Notes: a model not told the origin generated them from the letters alone. Shown: positions 18,124-25,549, counted from the stretch's first letter. The stretch is 64,000 nt of DNA from Gimesia aquarii (GCF_007748175.1 NZ_CP037422.1:3850020-3914019); one strand, 5' to 3'. Made by a program: numbers and translations.

Positions 18124-19548
18124 GTGTGGTCACAGAAGGTTGCACAGCGGGCGATTATCATCGCCGGTTGCCTGGCCATGGTTTACACTCAACTGACAAT
18201 GTCACCGGCAACGATTCAATTCGCACGCTCTCTGGGAGCAACCGGTTGGCATATTGGTCTTCTCGGGGCATTGCCCACGTTGATGTTGTTCATGCAGTTT
18301 GTCGCAGCCATCCTTGCCAACCACCTGCACTATCGTCGCTGGACCTGGTTTTCTTTCAGCATTCTGCAAAGATTGATGTTGATTCCGATCGCAGCGGGTC
18401 CCTGGTTCTTTCTCAGCTTTAGCGATCAAACCTGGCTTTGGTGCTTGATCGCTCTTACAGCCATGAATCACGCTCTGATCCATTTTACGACACCATTATG
18501 GCTGTCGTGGATGGGAGATTACCTTCCTCACACCGGGCTCAACCGCTATTGGGGAATTCGCCAGCTGTGGATGTATTGGAGTGGAGCGCTCTCCTTGTTG
18601 GGGGGAGCATTTTTCCTGTCTGAAAGCGGCTTGGACATCCGACAGGGCTTCGCAATCCTCGTCTGCATTGGTGGTTTGTTTGGAATCATTGACATTCTTA
18701 TATTCCTTAAAGTGGATGAGCCGCCCGTCACAAAAATGAAAGAACCCAAATTAAAAGAGGTGCTTTTAATCCCTTTCAAGAATAAAAGATATCGGTCATT
18801 CATTTTCTTTACGTGCTTTTGGCATTTTGCGGCAATGGTCGGATCTCCGTTCATTAGTTTTTATCTACTCGATTACATCGGTATGGACGTATTTCTCCTC
18901 TTATTGTTGTGGACTTGTTCCTGGGTCGGTGGAGCGATCTTTTCGAAACGTCTAGGCCACATGGCAGAACATTTTGGAAATCGACCAACTCTGATTTTGT
19001 GCACGGCATTTAAGTCTACCAACATGCTAGGCCTCTTATTATTGCCTCAGGATCCCATCGTTGCGTTTTGGATTATGGTTCCTATTTTTATTTTCGACTC
19101 TTTGCTCAATGCGGGAATCGCCATTGCAAACAACGGATTCATGCTCAAGAACTCACCAGCTGAAAACCGAACCATGTTTATCGCTGCCGGAACCGCTGTA
19201 GCAGGCATGGTCGGAGGCCTCACATCAATTCTGACGGGAGCCTTTCTAGCCATCACATCCGGGTGGAGTATAGCTTTAGGGGAAATTGAAATTAACCATT
19301 TTCATATTATTTTTGCAATAAGCTTAGTTTTGAGATTGGCCGCTGCAGTGTTTGCACGAACAATTCGTGAACCTGAATCACACTGGACAGTACAGATTGT
19401 GGTTCAATTAGTGGGAGTCACTCCCTTGCGCATCCTCCGCTTTCCTGTGGGGCTCTATCGATCATTTCGCTCTGACGAAGACACTTTACTCTCTCGAAAA
19501 AAATGTCGAACACGAAAAAAACGCTGGGATTCAGAAAAAGAGAAGTAA
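18124..19548 (+). CDS. MFS transporter
   Basis: A 474-residue polytopic protein with about 12 predicted hydrophobic helices and a central loop (VDEPPVTKMKEPKLKEVLLIPFKNKRYR) dividing the two halves, as in the major facilitator superfamily. The GTG at 18124 gives a short N-terminus before helix 1 (AIIIAGCLAMVYTQLTM). The basic tail (KKCRTRKKRWDSEKEK) is probably cytoplasmic. Tryptophan-rich segments (WTWFSFSILQRLMLIP, GIRQLWMYWSGALSLLGG) resemble the planctomycete MFS genes of unknown substrate. No neighbouring enzyme suggests what it carries. Confidence 0.82.
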   Translation: MWSQKVAQRAIIIAGCLAMVYTQLTMSPATIQFARSLGATGWHIGLLGALPTLMLFMQFVAAILANHLHYRRWTWFSFSILQRLMLIPIAAGPWFFLSFSDQTWLWCLIALTAMNHALIHFTTPLWLSWMGDYLPHTGLNRYWGIRQLWMYWSGALSLLGGAFFLSESGLDIRQGFAILVCIGGLFGIIDILIFLKVDEPPVTKMKEPKLKEVLLIPFKNKRYRSFIFFTCFWHFAAMVGSPFISFYLLDYIGMDVFLLLLLWTCSWVGGAIFSKRLGHMAEHFGNRPTLILCTAFKSTNMLGLLLLPQDPIVAFWIMVPIFIFDSLLNAGIAIANNGFMLKNSPAENRTMFIAAGTAVAGMVGGLTSILTGAFLAITSGWSIALGEIEINHFHIIFAISLVLRLAAAVFARTIREPESHWTVQIVVQLVGVTPLRILRFPVGLYRSFRSDEDTLLSRKKCRTRKKRWDSEKEK

Positions 19549-20237
19549 ACAGTCGAAAGCAAACTTTGGTTCATACTAAAAATATTGGTCTGCAGCTGAA
19601 ACTCGCTGAACGAGTCGTTGCTGCTACAAGTGATCTCTCTGGTTCCAAAATTTTTCATTACTTTTTCAAAAGTATTAAGAGATTACAAAAACGGTAAGGT
19701 ATCACAAAAATCGTGTACTCTGATTTTAACACAAGAAGACCATTAGGAAATTAAACACAGGCACATAAGTTGTTAGTTCGCATTACGTTGTGGATCTGAA
19801 ACTCTGACCTCACTTCGTGTGTGTTGAGCACATCGGTAACGAAAGTTGGCCTCTTCATAAGTATATTTTATTTCTGAAGTTGCGAACTACTCCTTCTCAG
19901 AATACTGTCACACTCTACCATTTCTGGACATGATCTGAAATCGGGAGTATTCTTATTTAACAGACTACGACTACGCATCTCTCTACTAAAATTCTATAAC
20001 TCATTAGCAAGGAAAATAGGAACTTTAGAACAATACTAGTTTCGAAAGTTTCTTACATAACGTAAATCGTCTAAGCGACATTGATTCTACGCTATTCCTG
20101 TGTGCAAGCCACTTTGATATGAGTATCAAGCGTTATGGTTATAAGGCTTAATTTGGTTAAATTAAAGTGGAAATGATTCGTGAGCGATGCACTTCTAAAA
20201 TCAAGTATTTCAAAGTTGGTGTTGTGGAGATAATACT
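19549..20237. other. Intergenic region upstream of the Ser/Thr kinase
   Basis: Almost 690 bp without a supported gene. Short open frames here have no ribosome-binding site or family features. I looked for tmRNA, RNase P or riboswitch-like structure and saw none. GGAG at 20225-20228 is the ribosome-binding site of the kinase. Confidence 0.4.
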
Positions 20238-22574
20238 GTGTCGAAAAATTCCTCTGAATCAAAAAAATCTAAACACGATGAGTTCGCCGCAACACAAATC
20301 GTCGAGAGAGCTGACTATTCGAAAGAAGACCGCGACATTGCTTTCGCCGTTGAAGTTATGAGTGCAGCGGTCATCAATGAACGACAGTTGGCCTCTGCAC
20401 TGGCAAACTGGACGCTACATGGTAGTACTCTTCTTTCAGATCACTTACTAAAAAAAGGATTAATCACACAGAAAACACAAATTGAGCTTGAGCAACGTTC
20501 TGAATGCCGGCTGAAGGAACTCTGGGACGAAGCAATTGAAAACAACGAAAATACTATTAACGCCAGCACCTTTACAAAAGCAGCATTGGAACGCTTGGAT
20601 GAATCAGGTCGTATCGCAAAGCTATTGGGAATTAGTGCCGCTGTCTCTTCTGTTCAAAATGATGAGCTGCGCGAACACTTATCACGCTATCAACTTATTC
20701 ACAAAATTGGGCAAGGTGGACTGGGAACGGTTTGGCTAGCCCGCGATAAAGAATTGCAACGATATGTCGCACTCAAAGAAATCAGAACCAGAAAAACAAC
20801 TAGCAAAGCTGCACTTGATCGATTTCGTCGCGAAGCTGAGATTACAGGCCGATTGGAACATCCTGCGATTGTTCCTATCTACCAACTTGGTGAAGATGCT
20901 ACGAGCGGCCAAATCTTCTATGTAATGCGGTTTCTTGGTAAGCAGACTTTAGAAGATGCAATCATCGAATATCATGAACGCCGTGAAGCTGGTGATGATA
21001 ACCCTATGTTGCTTCGGAATTTACTGGCAGCATTTGTTACGATCTGCCAGGCGATTGGACATGCCCACTCCCGTAAGGTAATCCACCGTGACCTGAAACC
21101 GGAAAACGTAGCCATTGACAATTTCGGCCAGGTGATTGTGATTGACTGGGGACTAGCCAAAGTACTAGATGATGCGATGCTCAACGACAGTTTTAGCGAA
21201 GATGAGTTCATGGAAGTCATCGACGGGCAACGCACTCTCGCCGGGCAAGTGCTAGGATCACCACTTTATATGGCCCCTGAACAGGCAGCAGGACGGTTAG
21301 ATGAAGTCAATGAGTCGACCGATATTTTTGGGCTGGGTGCGATCTTATTTGCTATCATCACCGGACATGCTCCACATGAAAAGACCCGCGAATCATCAGG
21401 TAGTGCAACAACACGTGAATTGATCACAGAAATCGCAAGTGGGCCAACGCCGCATGCGAGCACTGCAAACGAAGACGCAGATCCCATACTCGAAGCCATT
21501 TGTGCCAAGGCGATGGCCAAACGAAGCTATGCACGTTATACATCCACAACAGCGTTGGCTGAGGACGTCCAACGCTGGATGGCAGGAGAAACTGTCTCAG
21601 CCTATAAGGAGCGTTTCTCGCAACGCATCGGACGCTGGATTCAACATCACCAGCGACTCTCTCAACTAATCGCAGTCGGTATGATAATGTTGATTGTAGC
21701 GGGTACGACATTGACGATTTCTGCACGACAGAACCATCTTGCTGCACAACAAGCTCAGTTCGAAGAGATGCGATCTGATGAACGCGAGGTGGAAGTTCAA
21801 CTCGTTTCCGCTGCAAAAGAGCTCAGCGTGGATGTACGATTCATGTCAACATTACCACCGATTCAAGGGATCATCGAGGCACGTGTCGGCATGAAAGAAT
21901 CGGAAGGGGAAGAGGTTTGGCATGGTCGTCTGGAAACGATTTTTGAAGGATTACTGCGCGCTAATACGAACTATTTGACAGTAGCTTATATTGCCATTGA
22001 TACCGACAAACCACAAGAAATTGTACGTGTCGAACGCCACGCGTCAGACCAGAGTTATATTCGCCGTGTACCCAAAAGTCGTTTGGCAACGCTGGAATTG
22101 TCACCACTGTTCAAATCTGTGATGGAACTTGCCCCGGGAGATGTCAAACTGTCGCTTGATGAGCAGCTTTCAGTTAATCACCGGAAGAGCAAACATCGAA
22201 AAATTCTAGCAGCAATTCCCGTTTTCGATGAACAATCAGGAAATTTCTTTGGGTTAGTTGCAATCGAAGCCAATATTATCGGTCAAATCCAGAACATTTT
22301 AAATGGTTTAGATAATCGCCTGGGTGAAATCTACATCACAGATAATGAAGGTAAAATTTTGGTCACTTCCAATTCAGCAAATGGTGTTGAGGTCATTTCA
22401 CACGAGATGGCCATTTCGGAACTCATCCCCCAAACTACCGGATTCTTTTCCAAAGACTCAAGAAAACGCTACTTGAGTAATGGCTCCACCTTCATAGCAT
22501 ATCGTGTCCAATTGGATCCGACTGATGCTTCCTGCTGCCTGGGCATTGTAGAAAAAATTCCCTCAGATGATTGA
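20238..22574 (+). CDS. Transmembrane Ser/Thr protein kinase with extracytoplasmic sensor domain
   Basis: A 778-residue Hanks-type kinase starting at a GTG with GGAG 9 bases upstream. Residues 1-150 form a helical domain common in planctomycete kinases (FAVEVMSAAVINERQLASAL). The kinase domain follows: glycine loop GQGGLGTVW near 160, catalytic lysine K180 in ALKE, HRDLKPEN (H283-N290), a DWG motif at 303-305 instead of DFG, and MAPEQ. A single helix at about 476-498 (IAVGMIMLIVAGTTLTI) leads to a 270-residue domain with Cache-like features (VRFMSTLPPIQGIIEAR, LRANTNYLTVAYIAID, a second half IPVFDEQSGNFFGLVAIEAN and GEIYITDNEGKILVTS). It probably senses an extracellular ligand and phosphorylates cytoplasmic targets. 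It is followed by the tRNA array on the other strand. Confidence 0.9.
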   Translation: MSKNSSESKKSKHDEFAATQIVERADYSKEDRDIAFAVEVMSAAVINERQLASALANWTLHGSTLLSDHLLKKGLITQKTQIELEQRSECRLKELWDEAIENNENTINASTFTKAALERLDESGRIAKLLGISAAVSSVQNDELREHLSRYQLIHKIGQGGLGTVWLARDKELQRYVALKEIRTRKTTSKAALDRFRREAEITGRLEHPAIVPIYQLGEDATSGQIFYVMRFLGKQTLEDAIIEYHERREAGDDNPMLLRNLLAAFVTICQAIGHAHSRKVIHRDLKPENVAIDNFGQVIVIDWGLAKVLDDAMLNDSFSEDEFMEVIDGQRTLAGQVLGSPLYMAPEQAAGRLDEVNESTDIFGLGAILFAIITGHAPHEKTRESSGSATTRELITEIASGPTPHASTANEDADPILEAICAKAMAKRSYARYTSTTALAEDVQRWMAGETVSAYKERFSQRIGRWIQHHQRLSQLIAVGMIMLIVAGTTLTISARQNHLAAQQAQFEEMRSDEREVEVQLVSAAKELSVDVRFMSTLPPIQGIIEARVGMKESEGEEVWHGRLETIFEGLLRANTNYLTVAYIAIDTDKPQEIVRVERHASDQSYIRRVPKSRLATLELSPLFKSVMELAPGDVKLSLDEQLSVNHRKSKHRKILAAIPVFDEQSGNFFGLVAIEANIIGQIQNILNGLDNRLGEIYITDNEGKILVTSNSANGVEVISHEMAISELIPQTTGFFSKDSRKRYLSNGSTFIAYRVQLDPTDASCCLGIVEKIPSDD

Positions 22575-22651
22575 TGGAAAACAGGTTCGAACTTGCAAGG
22601 AAATTGTTAGCATGCATTTGTCGACTTTTCCTGTCACCAACAAGATAAATT

Positions 22652-22722
22652 AGCCCGTCCAGGAATTGAACCCGGTCCACCAGCTTCGTAAGCTGAGATG
22701 CAATCCGTCACACCCACGGGCT
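22652..22722 (-). tRNA. tRNA-Arg(ACG)
   Basis: Acceptor strands AGCCCGT / ACGGGCT pair fully. The anticodon stem TCAGC/GCTGG encloses loop TTACGAA, giving ACG. The T-arm CCGGG-TTCAATT-CCTGG is good; the D-arm is weak (GTGT/GCAT). No CCA is encoded. This is the last gene of the array in the direction of transcription. Confidence 0.82.
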
Positions 22723-22762
22723 CTGTTGGTCAAAATTCTCACTTGATATATTTCATCAGAGC

Positions 22763-22847
22763 GGAAGGCATGGGATTTGAACCCACATGACCCGAAGGCC
22801 GCACGATTTAGCAAACCGGCCCGGCAAACCGTATCCGGCTACCTTCC
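22763..22847 (-). tRNA. tRNA-Ser(GCT)
   Basis: Class II tRNA. Acceptor GGAAGGT/GCCTTCC, D-stem CCGG/CCGG, anticodon loop TTGCTAA giving GCT, and a long variable arm built on GGCC-TTC-GGGTC, as expected for serine. The outermost anticodon-stem pair is mismatched (C-T). No CCA is encoded. Confidence 0.85.
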
Positions 22848-22861
22848 TAGTTAAACAAAAT

Positions 22862-22933
22862 GGACCGGATGGGAATCGAACCCATCACACCGACTTTGCA
22901 AAAGTCAGTCCCCCCCTTGGTACATGCCAGCCC
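22862..22933 (-). tRNA. tRNA-Ala(TGC), irregular D-arm
   Basis: Acceptor GGGCTGG/CCGGTCC includes a G3-U70 wobble, the classic alanine identity element. Anticodon stem TGACT/AGTCG holds loop TTTGCAA (TGC). The D region contains a run of seven G and has no clear four-pair stem, which is abnormal. T-arm ATGGG-TTCGATT-CCCAT is perfect. No CCA is encoded. Confidence 0.78.
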
Positions 22934-22947
22934 TTAAAAAAATAAAT

Positions 22948-23015
22948 AGCAGAGCCCGGTATCGATCCGGGCAGTCCAGCCTTATGAGAGCCGGTTGGGC
23001 ACCTGCCCCTCTGCG
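22948..23015 (-). tRNA. tRNA-Met/Ile2-type (CAT), shortened D-arm
   Basis: Anticodon stem CGGCT/GGCTG holds loop CTCATAA (CAT). The acceptor is CGCAGAG/CTCTGCT with the first pair unmatched (C1-T72). The D-arm is a GGGC-AGGT-GCCC hairpin with a four-base loop, making the gene only 68 nt. T54 is replaced by A. It lacks the three G-C anticodon-stem pairs of initiators, so it is an elongator Met or a lysidine-type Ile tRNA; which one cannot be decided by eye. Confidence 0.65.
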
Positions 23016-23028
23016 TCAATAAAAAAGT

Positions 23029-23109
23029 AGCCAAGGCGAGATTCGAACTCGCAATCCCGAAGGAACGACTTTCTGAAAGTCGCGCGTCTACCAATTTCGC
23101 CACTTTGCC
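23029..23109 (-). tRNA. tRNA-Leu(CAG)
   Basis: Class II tRNA with a leucine-type D-arm (TGGCGAAATTGGTAGACGC), anticodon stem CGACT/AGTCG with loop TTCAGAA (CAG), a variable arm TTCCTTCGGGAT, and T-arm GCGAG-TTCGAAT-CTCGC. The acceptor GGCAAAG/CTTGGCT has one A-G mismatch. No CCA is encoded. Confidence 0.83.
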
Positions 23110-23121
23110 TTCCATCAAAGT

Positions 23122-23202
23122 GCGTCGGGACGGAGTTGAACCGCCACAGCCCGAAGGCGAGTGGGTTACAGCCACTTGGGCTCGCCATTGCCCAGCCAAC
23201 GC
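23122..23202 (-). tRNA. tRNA-Tyr(GTA)
   Basis: Acceptor GCGTTGG/CCGACGC pairs fully, anticodon stem AGTGG/CCACT holds loop CTGTAAC (GTA), and a long variable arm (TCGCCTTCGGGCTGT) fits bacterial tyrosine tRNAs. No CCA is encoded. Confidence 0.88.
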
Positions 23203-23219
23203 ATATTTTGTCCAAAAGT

Positions 23220-23296
23220 AGCACGGGCGGGAGTCGAACCCGCAAACAATCACGAAGTTTTAAGCTTCGTCGCTTTGCCTGTTTGCGTACCGTGCC
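23220..23296 (-). tRNA. tRNA-Leu(TAA), short variable arm
   Basis: Acceptor GGCACGG/CCGTGCT (G1-U72 wobble), anticodon stem CGAAG/CTTCG with loop CTTAAAA (TAA), T-arm GCGGG-TTCGACT-CCCGC. The variable region is only about nine bases, short for leucine. The D-stem is reduced to CGC/GCG. No CCA is encoded. Confidence 0.78.
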
Positions 23297-23306
23297 AGAC
23301 TTAAGC

Positions 23307-23380
23307 GTCCTCAACGGGATTTGAACCCGTGACCTTCTGCGTGACAGGCAGACGAGCATTCCGGACTGCTCCATGAGGAC
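23307..23380 (-). tRNA. tRNA-Asp(GTC)
   Basis: A regular class I cloverleaf: acceptor GTCCTCA/TGAGGAC, D-stem GAGC/GCTC, anticodon stem TCTGC/GCAGA with loop CTGTCAC (GTC), T-arm ACGGG-TTCAAAT-CCCGT. No CCA is encoded. Confidence 0.9.
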
Positions 23381-23395
23381 GAATTGTTTTCCAAT

Positions 23396-23468
23396 AGCTC
23401 GGGTGGGATTCGAACCCACAGCATCTCTGGTTCTAAACCAAAGTGGTCTGCCAGTTGCCTACCGAGCC
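23396..23468 (-). tRNA. tRNA with TAG anticodon (Leu), class I shape
   Basis: Acceptor GGCTCGG/CCGAGCT (G1-U72), anticodon loop TTTAGAA in stem TTTGG/CCAGA with one T-G wobble, T-arm GTGGG-TTCGAAT-CCCAC. Anticodon TAG would read CUA leucine codons, but the variable loop has only six bases (GATGCT), whereas leucine tRNAs normally carry a long arm. The D region (ACTGGCAGACCAC) is leucine-like. No CCA is encoded. Confidence 0.7.
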
Positions 23469-23515
23469 CTGTTTTTCTTTTTCTGGATCTAGATAGTATT
23501 AGTTCCAAATCAAGC

Positions 23516-23585
23516 ACGCTTCCAAGGATTTGAACCCTGACCAACTGGTTTGGAATCAGTCATGCTGCCGTTACATCAGAAGCGT
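23516..23585 (-). tRNA. tRNA-Trp(CCA)
   Basis: Acceptor ACGCTTC/GAAGCGT pairs perfectly, D-stem ATGT/GCAT, loop TTCCAAA gives anticodon CCA, T-arm CAGGG-TTCAAAT-CCTTG. The anticodon stem ACTGA/CCAGT ends in an A-C mismatch next to the loop. Length is 70 nt; no CCA end is encoded. Confidence 0.8.
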
Positions 23586-23606
23586 ATATAATCAATTTAA
23601 AAAAGC

Positions 23607-23680
23607 TGCAGTGGCAGGAATCGAACCTGCGTCAGGACGGTTAACAGCCGCCTGCCCGTACCAACACGAGCACCACCGCA
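23607..23680 (-). tRNA. tRNA-Asn(GTT)
   Basis: Acceptor TGCGGTG/CACTGCA, D-stem GCTC/GGGC, anticodon stem GGCGG/CCGTC with loop CTGTTAA (GTT), T-arm GCAGG-TTCGATT-CCTGC. A regular cloverleaf without an encoded CCA. Confidence 0.88.
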
Positions 23681-23708
23681 TCAACAATCAAACCGCCAAT
23701 GGTGGAGT

Positions 23709-23782
23709 CAGGATGACTGGATTTGAACCAGTGATCTCGTGCTTCCAAAACACGCGGGATGGCCAGACTTCCCCACACCCTG
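23709..23782 (-). tRNA. tRNA-Pro(TGG)
   Basis: Acceptor CAGGGTG/CATCCTG starts with C1-G72, as bacterial proline tRNAs do. Anticodon stem CGTGT/GCACG holds loop TTTGGAA (TGG); T-arm ACTGG-TTCAAAT-CCAGT. No CCA is encoded. Confidence 0.87.
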
Positions 23783-23791
23783 AAATGAAGA

Positions 23792-23861
23792 GCACCCAGC
23801 GGGAATCGAATCCGCACTTCCGCCATGGCAAGGCAGTAGGCTACCATTACATCATAAGCGC
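23792..23861 (-). tRNA. tRNA-Gly(GCC), wobble-rich
   Basis: The D region (ATGTAATGGTAGC) is glycine-like and the anticodon loop TTGCCAT gives GCC in stem CTGCC/GGCGG. The acceptor GCGCTTA/TGGGTGC pairs only with several G-U wobbles, and the T-stem GCGGA/CCCGC has one A-C mismatch. No CCA is encoded. Confidence 0.75.
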
Positions 23862-23892
23862 TAAATAAGTTTCTGATTGTCAATGAACAAGA

Positions 23893-23963
23893 GCACCAGG
23901 TGAGATTCGAACCCACGTCGCCGCTTTACAAGAGCGGAATCTTAGCCACTAGACGACCGGTGC
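23893..23963 (-). tRNA. tRNA-Thr(TGT), Glu-like D-arm
   Basis: Acceptor GCACCGG/CTGGTGC, anticodon stem CCGCT/AGCGG with loop CTTGTAA (TGT), T-arm GTGGG-TTCGAAT-CTCAC. The D-arm TCGTCTAGTGGCTAAGA resembles that of glutamate tRNAs, so the anticodon may have shifted during evolution; that is inference. No CCA is encoded. Confidence 0.83.
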
Positions 23964-23999
23964 TTATATTAAGTTAAGCGATTGATTCAATCAGCAAAT

Positions 24000-24070
24000 G
24001 AGGTTGAAGGGATTTGAACCCCCACCCGCCTGGTTAAAAGCCAGGGATGCTACCGTTACACCACAACCTC
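24000..24070 (-). tRNA. tRNA-Lys(TTT)
   Basis: Acceptor GAGGTTG/CAACCTC pairs perfectly, D-stem GTGT/GCAT, anticodon stem CCTGG/CCAGG with loop CTTTTAA (TTT), T-arm GGGGG-TTCAAAT-CCCTT with two wobbles. No CCA is encoded. Confidence 0.87.
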
Positions 24071-24146
24071 CTCTACGGGTTGGGCGTTTCTGTTTCAAAC
24101 GCTGAGTCTGACACATCTTTCATGTTCCTTTATAAAGCTTGAAAAT

Positions 24147-24218
24147 AGCCCGTGTGGGAGTCGAACCCTACCTGCTCGGCTTGAGAAACCGATGACCTCA
24201 CCCGAAGTCGAACGGGCC
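24147..24218 (-). tRNA. tRNA-Glu(CTC), bulged T-stem
   Basis: Acceptor GGCCCGT/ACGGGCT, D-stem GACT/GGTC, anticodon stem TCGGT/GCCGA with loop TTCTCAA (CTC). The T-stem forms only if one A is bulged (GT-A-GGG against CCCAC). It is the first gene of the array in transcription order, separated from the next tRNA by 76 bp. No CCA is encoded. Confidence 0.78.
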
Positions 24219-24820
24219 ATATTAATCGCGCAACTTGAGCGCAATACAAAGCAGTTGATTCATTTTTGCTCTGATACCAATGATAATATTAAGATTGGGA
24301 TACGAAAAAACCCGCTGCCTTATGACACCGGGTGAAATAGATTCTGTGTAAATCGACCAGGCATCACAGGCGCAAAGGCATTGCGAGTAATTTCTCTGTC
24401 GGATAACTGGCAGAGAGATCATGATTCAGATAGCCATACAAATCGATTGACCACAAAGTTGTAAACATGAGTAAATTCCGTTGATTGAATTCCTGTGCTT
24501 TATTATTTGACTGAATACTTAGAGACGAAGATCACAATTCGGTTCGCTATTTTTTCAAGATTCTAATACTTCATGTCAAAGTTAGATGATCACATCAAGC
24601 TTCGTTCAGAGCTATCTCATCTGAATTCTTTTCTGTAGATTCCTAAACAGGAATCCTTGTACGATCAAGTACATGATCGACGGTCTCATAAATTTGGCAA
24701 ACGTGCTTCTGACAAAGTTGCCTGAGTTACTCTAAATGGGTATGATAAATGCTTTTACGGCAGTAACGAAGCAGTAATACTTTTTGTTTAAATTACTCCA
24801 CGAAAATCAGCCTTGACTGT
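24219..24820. other. Intergenic region between tRNA array and TetR gene
   Basis: About 600 bp without a protein gene. On the minus strand a hairpin (24393-24398 with 24411-24416, TCTCTG/CAGAGA) followed about 80 bases later by the terminator-like hairpin at 24305-24333 could be a small RNA of about 120 nt; evidence is structural only. The rest shows nothing recognisable. Confidence 0.3.
24305..24333 (-). terminator. Intrinsic-terminator-like hairpin upstream of the tRNA array
   Basis: On the minus strand ACCCG (24329-24333) pairs with CGGGT (24310-24314) and is followed by six T (24305-24310 read on the other strand). No protein gene ends here. It could terminate a small RNA transcribed from around 24425 or act as a leader attenuator for the tRNAs that begin 86 bp further on. 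Confidence 0.45.
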
Positions 24821-24854
24821 AAACGATTGTTTCATTAAATTGATACAGGCGTTT
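24813..24854 (+). promoter_or_regulatory. TetR-gene promoter with 14-6-14 inverted-repeat operator
   Basis: TTGACT (24813-24818) and TAAATT (24836-24841) are 17 bp apart, a good sigma-70 promoter. Overlaid on it is an inverted repeat: AAACGATTGTTTCA (24821-24834), six bases, then TGATACAGGCGTTT (24841-24854). The same architecture recurs at 26392-26425 before the efflux operon, which supports it as the binding site of the adjacent TetR protein and implies autoregulation. Confidence 0.72.
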
Positions 24855-24874
24855 CACGAAATATAGCAAATGCC

Positions 24875-25549
24875 ATGGATAAGCCAACTGAAGAACCACT
24901 GAGCCCGAGTGAAGTCTCCACACGTGAGAGACTACTCCAAGCTGGCCTAGAAGAATTCGCCGCCAAGGGATATGACGGTGCAACGGTTCGTGATATATGC
25001 CATCGAGCACAAGCCAATTTAAATTCGATCAAATACCACTTTGGAGACAAGTGGGAATTGTACATTGCTGTCTTAGAGGTATGCAAAGAGCGAGTAGGCC
25101 CCCCTTCACTACCGAACATACCAGTAGATGCAAAAGCAGAAAAGCAGTTACACACATTCATCCACTCAATGGTCAAAGTCATTTTGGCAAAGCGCCGCCA
25201 ATCAGGCGATCCACGCGCCATGCAGATATTATTCCGAGAGATGCAGCAGCCCACTGGAGCCATGAAGGCTGGAATCAAAATGTTCGTAATTCCAATCTGG
25301 AAGCTGCTCAACACAATCCTTGCAAAATTGCTACCGGAAGATACTCCAGAATTCGATCGTCACCTCTTAGCATTTTCAGTAATGGGGCAAATTACCAGCT
25401 ATCGCTTCAACACCATGGTCATGGACATTGTGATCACAAAATCAGAATCCGACCGAATAACGGCAAAACGCCTCGCAGACCATATCACAAGAGTGACTGT
25501 CGCCGCCGCTCACTCTTTCCATGTCCAACCCAAAACCAACGAGCAGTAG
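24875..25549 (+). CDS. TetR/AcrR family regulator with CecR-type C-terminal domain
   Basis: A 224-residue repressor. The N-terminal HTH is clear (TRERLLQAGLEEFAAKGYDGATVRDICHRAQANLNSIKYHFGDKWEL) and the ligand domain matches the CecR/CerR (DUF1956) group (QILFREMQQPTGAMKAGIKMFVIPIWKLL, FSVMGQITSYRFN). In Escherichia coli CecR controls HlyD-type transport genes. Here the gene precedes a DUF2141 gene and an RND pump operon, and a matching operator lies at its own promoter and at the pump promoter. Ligand unknown; toxic organic compounds are the usual inducers of such repressors. Confidence 0.92.
   Translation: MDKPTEEPLSPSEVSTRERLLQAGLEEFAAKGYDGATVRDICHRAQANLNSIKYHFGDKWELYIAVLEVCKERVGPPSLPNIPVDAKAEKQLHTFIHSMVKVILAKRRQSGDPRAMQILFREMQQPTGAMKAGIKMFVIPIWKLLNTILAKLLPEDTPEFDRHLLAFSVMGQITSYRFNTMVMDIVITKSESDRITAKRLADHITRVTVAAAHSFHVQPKTNEQ

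Noticed and set aside
19503-19697. 64-codon frame at the end of the MFS gene
   Set aside because: It mostly overlaps the MFS 3' end in another frame and has a lysine-rich, composition-driven sequence.
22885-23916. Several open frames of 77-145 codons on both strands within the tRNA array, some with repeated RVRIPPGAL-like strings
   Set aside because: They arise from repeated T-loop sequences of the tRNA genes and have no ribosome-binding sites; the tRNA cloverleaves explain the DNA.
24222-24422. 66-codon minus-strand frame between the tRNAs and the TetR gene
   Set aside because: It crosses the terminator-like hairpin and shows no protein features; an RNA explanation is more likely.
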